Part shown: positions 1-4,738 of the stretch, one piece after another
Layout: the number at the start of each line of letters is the position of its first letter
How positions within the stretch are numbered: the stretch's first letter is position 1
Assembly: GCA_002314445.1 (NCBI GenBank)
Contig: DCFX01000047.1
Location: 1 to 10,895, forward strand
Direction: 5' to 3'
DNA: 10,895 bases
Source: Treponema sp. UBA1793
GTDB lineage: Bacteria > Spirochaetota > Spirochaetia > Treponematales > Treponemataceae
Translations under genes and position numbers: made by a program
The notes under the pieces: model-generated
Databases searched by the model: none
The model's input: the letters and a program-made list of their open reading frames with translations, nothing else
Told to the model about the DNA's origin: nothing

Positions 1-1019
1 CTGATGTTTCCGGCCTTTTGAAGAACCGGCTTGATGAAGGCAGAAAAAGATTTGAAGAATTACTCAGCGAACTTGAAACCCTTACAAACGACGTTGCCCA
101 TCCCCGTGACGATCTGGCCTTCAAACATTTTTTTTGCGGTGAAAGCGGAACGGTTGATCCTGAAGATGACTCGGAATATGTACGGCTTCGCAGCAGATTA
201 TACAAAACGGTATCAAGTCTCGTACGTGCGTACGCAGATATAAAGCCTGAAATGACGGAGGCCGGGTACTCACCTCAGCAGCAGGAGTCATTTGCACAGA
301 CCGTAAAGAACTATACTGACTTAAAAGCAGAGATAGGACTTTCGAGCGGTGACTTTATCGATTTGAAAAAGTATGACAGCGACATGCGGTTTCTTATCGA
401 TAATTTCATCAGAGCTGATGATTCGGAAAAGCTCGGCAATATGGAAGATTTTTCCCTGCTCGCCTATATTGAGCATAAAAAAGAGGAAGATGAAAAGCAT
501 GGTGCCGCTGTTTCTTCCGCGAATACGTTCGCTCATACTGCAGCGCAGAAAAATGTTGCAGAAACGATAGAAAACAACATTCGTAAGAAGATCATTGAAA
601 AAAATCCGGTGAATCCGAAGTATTATGAAAAAATGTCGAAGCTGTTCCAGGCGCTGGTTGAAGAGAGAAAACAGGAAGTCGAATCATATCGGGAGATGCT
701 TCAGAAATATGAAACTTTGACGAACGACGTTGACTATCCTGATAAAAATCCTGAGCATCCCGATTCCATACGGATAAGCCGTGCCCTTTGTGCTTTGTAC
801 GATAATTTCGGTCAGGATGAAAACTATGCGAAGGCTTTGCACAAGGCGGTAATGGAAAATAAAATGGACCATTTCCGCGGCGATATGATAAAGGAGCGTA
901 AAATTAAGAACGGAATATATCAGGTTGTAGAGCAGTTTAATACCGGGATGGCCATGGACGAAATAAAGAAACGGGTAGAATCGATTTATGCCGTTGCCAA
1001 AGAGCAGGAAGAATATTAA
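1..1019 (+). CDS. hsdR: Type I restriction enzyme R subunit HsdR, C-terminal part (5' partial)
   Basis: This is the C-terminal third or so of the motor and nuclease subunit of a type I restriction-modification system. The frame is open to the left edge (first full codon at position 3, reading DVSGLLKNR), so the start, the nuclease domain and the helicase motifs lie outside. What is seen is a charged, mostly helical region typical of HsdR tails. It has a segment ending DSDMRFLIDNFIRADDSEKL and a later block NPKYYEKMSKLFQALVEERK followed by ALCALYDNFGQDE and FRGDMIKERKIKNGIYQVV, which I recognise as the conserved helical end that contacts the methylase core. ETLTNDV occurs twice, about 210 residues apart. 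The stop TAA at 1017-1019 shares its last A with the ATG of the metallopeptidase gene, so the two are translationally coupled. hsdM and hsdS are not visible and would be to the left. Confidence 0.9.
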   Translation, partial: DVSGLLKNRLDEGRKRFEELLSELETLTNDVAHPRDDLAFKHFFCGESGTVDPEDDSEYVRLRSRLYKTVSSLVRAYADIKPEMTEAGYSPQQQESFAQTVKNYTDLKAEIGLSSGDFIDLKKYDSDMRFLIDNFIRADDSEKLGNMEDFSLLAYIEHKKEEDEKHGAAVSSANTFAHTAAQKNVAETIENNIRKKIIEKNPVNPKYYEKMSKLFQALVEERKQEVESYREMLQKYETLTNDVDYPDKNPEHPDSIRISRALCALYDNFGQDENYAKALHKAVMENKMDHFRGDMIKERKIKNGIYQVVEQFNTGMAMDEIKKRVESIYAVAKEQEEY

Positions 1020-1714
1020 TGCAGATACAGATAAACGGCATTGATGTTCAGATTGATATAAAAAATATTAAGAACATGCATCTCTATGTAAAACCGCCGC
1101 TCGGCAAAGTCGTTGTTTCCGCACCGATACTGATGACAGAAAAGGCGATTGAAAACTTTGTCCGGGCGAATATGGGCTGGGTAAAAAAGCAGCAGGAGAA
1201 ATTTGCATCGCAGCCGCGTCAGACAGCCCGGCAGTATGTAAGCGGTGAGACATATTATATCCGGGGTAAGCAGTATTTTCTTGTTTTTACAGAATCAGCA
1301 AAACGTTCTTTCAGGACAGACGGTAATACCATTGTGCTCGGAATGAAAGCGTCATGTACTGTTGAACAGAGGGAGCGGTATTTCAGAGTACAGAACAGAA
1401 AGATATTACAGCAGCATCTGGAACAGATTGTTCCAGCATGGGAACAGAAGACCAATCTGTACTGTGACAGTTATCGTATAAAATATATGACGACAAAATG
1501 GGGAACCTGTAATGCAAAAACCAGGCGGATCTGGATAAATCTGCAGATGGTCGAAAAGCCTCCGGAGTGTCTTGAATATGTTGTACTGCATGAACTGATA
1601 CACCTGAAAGTTCGTAATCACGGGAACGATTTTGCGGCTCTGATGGATACGTACATGCCGATATGGAGAGATATTCAGAAAGAACTGAACGGAAGTATGC
1701 TGGACAGTCTTTGA
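1019..1714 (+). CDS. YgjP-type M48-like zinc metallopeptidase linked to type I restriction
   Basis: This 231-residue predicted cytoplasmic protein is of the YgjP/DUF45 metallopeptidase family. The zinc site is complete: HELIH at 191-195 (two His ligands and the catalytic Glu192), followed by a third His at 201 in RNHGNDFAALM. The family motif WGTC sits at 161-164, and the tail TYMPIWRDIQKEL is typical. There is no signal peptide or membrane segment. The ATG overlaps the hsdR stop by one base and an AGGAAG ribosome site lies inside the end of hsdR. Such genes are often found directly after hsdR. The substrate is unknown; a role in turning over or tuning the restriction enzyme is a guess from linkage. 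No clear hairpin-plus-T-run terminator follows in the 43 bases before the convergent gene. Confidence 0.88.
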   Translation: MQIQINGIDVQIDIKNIKNMHLYVKPPLGKVVVSAPILMTEKAIENFVRANMGWVKKQQEKFASQPRQTARQYVSGETYYIRGKQYFLVFTESAKRSFRTDGNTIVLGMKASCTVEQRERYFRVQNRKILQQHLEQIVPAWEQKTNLYCDSYRIKYMTTKWGTCNAKTRRIWINLQMVEKPPECLEYVVLHELIHLKVRNHGNDFAALMDTYMPIWRDIQKELNGSMLDSL

Positions 1715-1757
1715 ATTTAAACAGCTGAACAGATCTGTAAATCAGGCCTGCCACGGT

Positions 1758-2426
1758 TTATTCGATTCCGATAAAGGCCGTCACGCTTTTTTCAGGTGCC
1801 ATGATGAGCGTATCCATCAGCGTGAGCCCGATTCTGCTGCACGGAAGGTGCGAAAAAAACAGACGCTGTACGGAAAGCGGTACGTCTCCGTAACCGGGAC
1901 TGTAACGGGGATGCGTTTTGTGTCCGGCTGCGGCCTCATCAGCTTTTAGTTTATCGTTCAACACATCAACGAACGACTCGATGAACATAGCACCGGCAGC
2001 CTGCATGACGGCAGATTCCGCTTTACCGCCGAGCTGCGTGCGGCGGATAAGCGCGTCGACCTGTGGTCCTATCGTCGCGGCAAAGAGCACGACACGGTTA
2101 CAGCCCGCAAGGTTCCGCGACAGATCGACTGAATCAAGTTCCGTCCCCGCAAACAAAAGCATACTGCCTGCTCCGTGTGCGAGCGGAAAAATATCGTAAA
2201 CGGACTGGGGCGCAAGAAGCACATGCATCTTAGCGCACGATGAGCTGATGAGTTCTGATACGGAATTATCGGGAGGCGTATTTTTTGCATACCCGAGATA
2301 ACGGGCCGTCTCTGCCGTATCACAGGGAACGTCAGATGCAGACATACGGAAAAATGAAACAGGCATATATGAAGTATAACGGAACGGCAGCGGAAGAAAA
2401 AGCGGCTTCGGTCTGCACGTATGCAA
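1758..2426 (-). CDS. Vitamin B12-dependent methionine synthase activation-domain protein
   Basis: This is a stand-alone homologue of the C-terminal activation domain of cobalamin-dependent methionine synthase MetH. That domain binds S-adenosylmethionine and helps reductive re-methylation of oxidised cob(II)alamin. The best evidence is RYSPGYGD, matching the SAM-binding RxxPGYxD signature. Further support comes from ARYLGY near the N-terminus, VVLFAATIGPQVD in the middle and KSVTAFIGI at the end, all in the usual order. Some bacteria encode this domain apart from a truncated MetH, which is not in this window. The start is uncertain. TTG at 2426 has an AAAGG seven bases upstream, while ATG at 2366 or 2345 has no Shine-Dalgarno but gives a length (about 195 residues from 2345) closer to relatives, where RYLGY lies about 13-15 residues in. 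It lies 59 bases downstream of the cupin gene on the same strand. Confidence 0.85.
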   Translation of the reverse strand: MHTCRPKPLFLPLPFRYTSYMPVSFFRMSASDVPCDTAETARYLGYAKNTPPDNSVSELISSSCAKMHVLLAPQSVYDIFPLAHGAGSMLLFAGTELDSVDLSRNLAGCNRVVLFAATIGPQVDALIRRTQLGGKAESAVMQAAGAMFIESFVDVLNDKLKADEAAAGHKTHPRYSPGYGDVPLSVQRLFFSHLPCSRIGLTLMDTLIMAPEKSVTAFIGIE

Positions 2427-2444
2427 GCCGGAGCCTTTAATGCA

Positions 2445-2475
2445 CGTAAGTCTTTACCGCAAAGCAAAACTTACG
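2445..2475. repeat. Inverted repeat between cupin and MetH-activation genes
   Basis: Seven-base perfect arms, CGTAAGT at 2445-2451 and ACTTACG at 2469-2475, flank a 17-base loop. The loop holds a further CTTT/AAAG pair. The repeat occupies most of the 59-base gap between the two minus-strand genes. There is no T run after it on either strand, so it is not a standard intrinsic terminator. It could be an RNA processing or pausing hairpin, or chance. Confidence 0.3.
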
Positions 2476-2485
2476 AATAACGGTA

Positions 2486-2875
2486 TTACCAGGTCAGACT
2501 TTCTTTTATAATATGCCCGTCTTCTTTCGTATGCTGGACGAGACTGTTACGTTCTGCCTGTATACAGATATACGTGAGATCCGTTGAATCGTCTGCTTTA
2601 AAACACCGCTTCCCTTCAGGATCTATGCGCATAAAGTCGCCTTCCGTTACCGGAATTTTTTCACCGTCAATATATGCCATACCCTTTCCCTTGATGAAAA
2701 TATACACTTCTTCGTTCCGCTTATGAGAATGTATAAAAGGTATACTTTCTCCGGCTTTAAGTCTGTTAATTGATATTTCCGTCCCGGTCAGAGCAAGACT
2801 GTCATGGAAGACTGCTCTGGTCAAATCTGCGGAAAGTCCTGCATTTTCAACCGCAAAATGTGTTCCTGTTTTCAT
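2486..2875 (-). CDS. Small single-domain cupin protein
   Basis: This is a 129-residue cupin of the small Cupin_2 type. The first metal-binding motif is visible at 42-64: G, then H49-S-H51, E55/E56 and a glycine pair in IKGKG. The second motif is recognisable as EGDFMRIDPEGKRCFKA, but cysteine stands where the usual metal-binding histidine would be, so metal affinity or chemistry may differ. The start at 2875 is supported by AGAGGTGG five bases upstream; the frame is open further, to 2992, but without such a site. The gene is divergent from an HxlR-family regulator, a common pairing in which the regulator controls the neighbouring stress or carbohydrate-related enzyme. The substrate cannot be told from sequence. 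Expression is probably driven by the extended -10 promoter at 2995-3003, giving a leader of about 110 bases. Confidence 0.85.
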   Translation of the reverse strand: MKTGTHFAVENAGLSADLTRAVFHDSLALTGTEISINRLKAGESIPFIHSHKRNEEVYIFIKGKGMAYIDGEKIPVTEGDFMRIDPEGKRCFKADDSTDLTYICIQAERNSLVQHTKEDGHIIKESLTW

Positions 2876-2880
2876 AAATA

Positions 2881-2888
2881 CCACCTCT
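2881..2888 (-). promoter_or_regulatory. Ribosome binding site of the cupin gene
   Basis: The minus strand reads AGAGGTGG, then five bases, then ATG at 2875. It decides the cupin start against upstream in-frame candidates up to 2992, which lack a comparable site and would overlap the promoter and operator region. Confidence 0.75.
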
Positions 2889-2965
2889 TTTTCCGGCACC
2901 TTACCGTGCATACAACCTTTGATACCAAAGATTTGTTGTCTGCAGGAGGCCGGTTGTATATACAT

Positions 2966-2982
2966 ACTTGCAAAATGCAAGT
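2966..2982. promoter_or_regulatory. Perfect inverted repeat, candidate HxlR operator
   Basis: ACTTGCA, three A residues, then TGCAAGT: perfect 7-base arms, 17 bases in all. It lies just downstream of the predicted cupin -10 element on the minus strand, where a bound dimer would block transcription. A related element, CAAGTTACTACGC at 2978-2990, recurs in the same orientation as CAAGTAACTATGC at 3021-3033 (11 of 13 bases the same), directly over the hxlR-side promoter. Dyads containing AAGT/ACTT are plausible for winged-helix HxlR dimers. The identity of the binding protein is inference. Confidence 0.5.
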
Positions 2983-2994
2983 TACTACGCACAT

Positions 2995-3003
2995 ACTATA
3001 GCA
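2995..3003 (-). promoter_or_regulatory. Extended -10 promoter element for the cupin gene
   Basis: The minus strand reads TGC followed by TATAGT, an extended -10 (TGnTATAAT type) with one mismatch in the hexamer. No good -35 is seen, which is acceptable for extended -10 promoters. The predicted transcription start is near 2988, inside or next to the candidate operator. Confidence 0.45.
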
Positions 3004-3030
3004 CAGTCACTTTTATTTTACAAGTAACTA

Positions 3031-3039
3031 TGCTATAAT
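3031..3039 (+). promoter_or_regulatory. Extended -10 promoter element for hxlR
   Basis: TGC followed by a perfect TATAAT; no clear -35. A transcription start about seven bases after the hexamer falls at or next to the ATG at 3046, and no Shine-Dalgarno sequence is present. The mRNA may therefore be leaderless. Confidence 0.55.
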
Positions 3040-3045
3040 ATGTGC

Positions 3046-3384
3046 ATGCCTAATGTAAAAAGACGGTCCGCATGCCCAATAGCAAGTACCCTTGATATCA
3101 TCGGAGACAGATGGACACTGCTGGTCATTCGCGATTTACTGCGCGGATACAGCCGGTACAATGATTTTCTGGGTGCGGGCGAAAAAATAACGACAAATAT
3201 ACTTGCAGACCGCTTAAAAAAACTGGAACTGGAAAAAATAATAAGAAAAAAACCCTATCAGCAAAACCCTGTCCGGTATGAATATGCCCTGACAAAAAAG
3301 GGAAAAGATTTAACCCCTCTCTTCGAGGAAATCGTTACCTGGGCCACAAAATACAAATCGGAAGTGATTGATGGAAAGCTGTGA
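3046..3384 (+). CDS. HxlR-family winged-helix transcriptional regulator
   Basis: This is a 112-residue DNA-binding regulator of the HxlR (YodB/HypR-like) family. The family hallmarks are all present: N-terminal CPIASTLDIIGDRWTLLVIR at 10-29, RYNDF then ITTNILADRLKKLE as the helix-turn-helix region, and VRYEYALTKKGKDLTPLF as the wing and following helix. Cys10, next to the Pro-Ile of the signature, is the position used for redox or electrophile sensing in several relatives. ATG at 3040 directly follows the -10 hexamer and would not be transcribed from it, so 3046 is chosen; starts further in would cut the CPI signature. It is divergent from the cupin gene and most likely controls both itself and the cupin through the repeats between them. 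The inducer is unknown. Confidence 0.9.
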   Translation: MPNVKRRSACPIASTLDIIGDRWTLLVIRDLLRGYSRYNDFLGAGEKITTNILADRLKKLELEKIIRKKPYQQNPVRYEYALTKKGKDLTPLFEEIVTWATKYKSEVIDGKL

Positions 3385-3403
3385 TTTCCGTTCTATATAT
3401 TCT

Positions 3404-3416
3404 CTGCCGCAGGCAG
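3404..3416. other. Small perfect hairpin after hxlR
   Basis: CTGCC, loop GCA, then GGCAG: a five-base-pair GC-rich stem about 20 bases after the hxlR stop. No T run follows, so it is a weak candidate terminator at best. The rest of the gap to 3480 is AT-rich with several overlapping TATA-like boxes but no promoter I can fix. Confidence 0.25.
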
Positions 3417-3492
3417 TCATAAATCTGCATATAGTCCTGTATATATTATAAATAATCTCCGATAGTATAACAGGTTCATTAAGGGAGTGCTT

Positions 3493-4374
3493 ATGAAAAA
3501 GCCATTTTTACTCGGAGTACTTGCAGGATGCGTTTTATCAGCATTAATTTTCGCAGGTTATTACGCGGTAACAAAACGCTTTTCAAGAAAAACTATAGTT
3601 TCCACAGAAGTCCAGCAACAGATCATACAAAATATCCAGGACACAGAAAAGCTTTTAGCTTTTGCTGATGACATTCTTGCAGAATATGCGGATACCCTCA
3701 TGGAAGTACGCGAGATATTAGTAAAGACTGATGCCGGAACATACATAAATCAGGAAGAAAAAAAGAAGATTGCCGGTTTATGTGAAAAAGGTCTTGAGAT
3801 AATTGAAACGGCAATGTTTAATACCATTCCCGTATTTCTTACTAATTCCGATGGAGAATGCCGCAGAGCCATTCCGGTAACGCTCGATGCCGCACAACCG
3901 ACATATAAACTTACCATATCCTGTGCAGGATTTGACAGAAAAGCAGTTAATTCATTCATTACTAATTTAACTCCCGAAACAGGACTGAAAAACAATATTG
4001 CGGAACTTGATAAAATAATATCCGCAGTCTCTTTAGAACGCGCACAGGCAGGTGCCTACCAAAACAGGCTTACCCACTCTCTTGAAACAGCAGAAGCTTT
4101 GTCAAAAAGCAATTTAAATGAGAGAAGGACTGCAATAAACAGAATTATTCAAAAGATAAAAACGGAACAGCTTGTTCTGAGCGTCCGGAGCGCTAACGGA
4201 ATATATTGTCCTGAAGACAGGCAGCAGATTCAATTAAACTATGATGAGCTGAATAAGGAATTAAACAGAATCAGTGTATTATCACAAAAACCGACTGCAA
4301 AGAATAATGCGGTTTCATTGCTTTCTCAGTCCGATGCTGAAAACGCAATGCTGTATCTTGCAAAAAAACAATAA
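3493..4374 (+). CDS. Membrane-anchored flagellin-like protein with rearranged segments
   Basis: This 293-residue protein resembles spirochaete flagellin but is not a normal flagellin. Residues 5-27 form a hydrophobic segment after Met-Lys-Lys, either a membrane anchor or a secretion signal; an LAGC lipobox-like motif at 10-13 is there but is followed by more hydrophobic residues, so lipidation is doubtful. Residues 44-117 recall the flagellin N-terminal D1 helices, ending IETAMFNTIPVFL. Residues 168-200 match the C-terminal D1 region (ISAVSLERAQAGAYQNRL then THSLE). Residues 215-262 again resemble N-terminal D1, with SANGIYCPEDRQQIQ, and the end (AVSLLSQSDAENAML) recalls a flagellin C-terminus. 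The conserved first flagellin helix is missing. AAGGGAG at 3481-3487 fixes the ATG. The gene stands alone, and the attC-like hairpin starts eight bases after the stop. Function unknown. Confidence 0.7.
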   Translation: MKKPFLLGVLAGCVLSALIFAGYYAVTKRFSRKTIVSTEVQQQIIQNIQDTEKLLAFADDILAEYADTLMEVREILVKTDAGTYINQEEKKKIAGLCEKGLEIIETAMFNTIPVFLTNSDGECRRAIPVTLDAAQPTYKLTISCAGFDRKAVNSFITNLTPETGLKNNIAELDKIISAVSLERAQAGAYQNRLTHSLETAEALSKSNLNERRTAINRIIQKIKTEQLVLSVRSANGIYCPEDRQQIQLNYDELNKELNRISVLSQKPTAKNNAVSLLSQSDAENAMLYLAKKQ

Positions 4375-4381
4375 TGAGCTT

Positions 4382-4483
4382 TTCTAATGGCAGCAACACT
4401 CCTGTTTCATTCTGTGACGTCCATGGCACTCTCTCAAGCACAAAATGCGCCAGTCACTACACAACAGGTGTTGCGGGTTAAGC
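4382..4483. repeat. Long imperfect hairpin resembling an integron attC site
   Basis: The ends are TTCTAAT (4382-4388, close to the RYYYAAC core) and GTTAAGC (4477-4483, a perfect GTTRRRY core). Inside these, GCAACAC at 4393-4399 pairs with GTGTTGC at 4468-4474, and CTGTT at 4402-4406 with AACAG at 4463-4467, leaving TC extruded on one arm. Further in, T4413-GTGAC pairs with GTCAC-A around an extruded T4458, and TGGC at 4424-4427 pairs with GCCA at 4449-4452. An imperfect palindrome of about 100 bases with extrahelical bases, simple core sites and a position just after a gene's stop codon is the attC layout. The left core deviates at two positions, no integron integrase is visible, and no second copy was found. 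A hairpin of another kind remains possible. Confidence 0.4.
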
Positions 4484-4517
4484 GGATATCAGTAAACCAA
4501 TCGCAAAGCGGCGCCTG

Positions 4518-4622
4518 AAAAAAAGGAAATATACAGTAATAAGAAGTACAAAGAAATCAGACTGGTTCATACAGTTTCACGACGAGAAAACAGGCATACA
4601 CAGGACAGGTGATGCATGGTAA
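4518..4622 (+). pseudogene. Possible remnant of a tyrosine recombinase N-terminus
   Basis: One frame reads KKRKYTVIRSTKKSDW then FIQFHDEKTGIHRTGDAW before a TAA. The pattern of a basic start, then W-(F/Y)-(I/V)-x-F-x-D-x-x-T-G, is typical of the first strands of phage-type integrases. No start codon lies in this frame between the upstream stop at 4479-4481 and this segment, and no catalytic domain follows; the adjacent frame continues for only about 25 codons. If real, it is a decayed fragment, fitting its place next to an attC-like site. The similarity is short and could be chance. Confidence 0.25.
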
Positions 4623-4738
4623 ACCGGCAGGGAAGAATCAGGGTGCAGCCATGAATCAGTTTGCCATTGTGTTCAGAAAGCACTTCCCGCTTATATGACA
4701 AATACAATTTGCACAAAACTCGTTACACTGCTCGAACA

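Larger units (their letters stand above)
2986..3048. repeat. Imperfect inverted repeat carrying two divergent promoters
   Basis: Plus strand 3020-3048 and minus strand 3014-2986 are near mirror images, with about 23 of 29 positions identical. Both contain AAGT(A/G)ACT(A/G)TGCTATA(A/G)TATGTGC. The centre is a T-rich stretch near 3017. Each arm carries its own extended -10 element, so the cupin and hxlR promoters look like duplicated copies of one module that would respond to the same regulator. Confidence 0.6.
4375..4738. other. Intergenic region without an intact gene
   Basis: The 364 bases lie between the stop of the flagellin-like gene and the convergent radical SAM gene. The first third is the attC-like hairpin at 4382-4483. 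After it comes a stretch resembling an integrase N-terminus in one frame (4518-4622). The last 110 bases hold only a short CAAAT/ATTTG dyad near 4701-4713. Small frames of 35 codons (4374-4481) and 43 codons (4387-4518) run through the hairpin, but neither has a ribosome site. On the minus strand no frame longer than about 15 codons starts with ATG in the part I translated. I see no clear terminator for either flanking gene. Confidence 0.6.

Noticed and set aside
1729..1751. Palindromes ACAGATCTGT and CAGGCCTG between the convergent peptidase and MetH-activation genes, considered as a bidirectional terminator.
   Set aside because: Each is a short palindrome with no loop and no adjacent T run; a combined stem has too many mismatches.
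3458..3465. TCCGATAG before the flagellin-like gene, compared with the sigma-28 flagellar -10 consensus GCCGATAA.
   Set aside because: Six of eight bases agree, but there is no TAAA-type -35 at the expected distance (GTAT is found there), so a sigma-28 promoter cannot be claimed.
3502..3531. LAGC lipobox-like motif near the N-terminus of the flagellin-like protein, suggesting a lipoprotein.
   Set aside because: The hydrophobic stretch continues for more than ten residues after the cysteine, which fits a membrane helix better than a cleaved lipoprotein signal. Kept only as an alternative.
4374..4481. A 35-codon frame starting in a TAATG overlap after the flagellin-like gene, rich in Ser/Thr with two Cys, considered as the missing RiPP precursor.
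   Set aside because: It has no ribosome site, no double-glycine leader, runs entirely through the attC-like hairpin and lies on the opposite strand to the export operon. It is more likely a chance reading of the hairpin.
4387..4518. A 43-codon frame (starting MAATLLFHSV) in the intergenic region.
   Set aside because: No ribosome site and no recognisable family; it lies over the hairpin and ends in the possible integrase scar. It also lacks cysteine, making it a poor radical SAM substrate for thioether formation.
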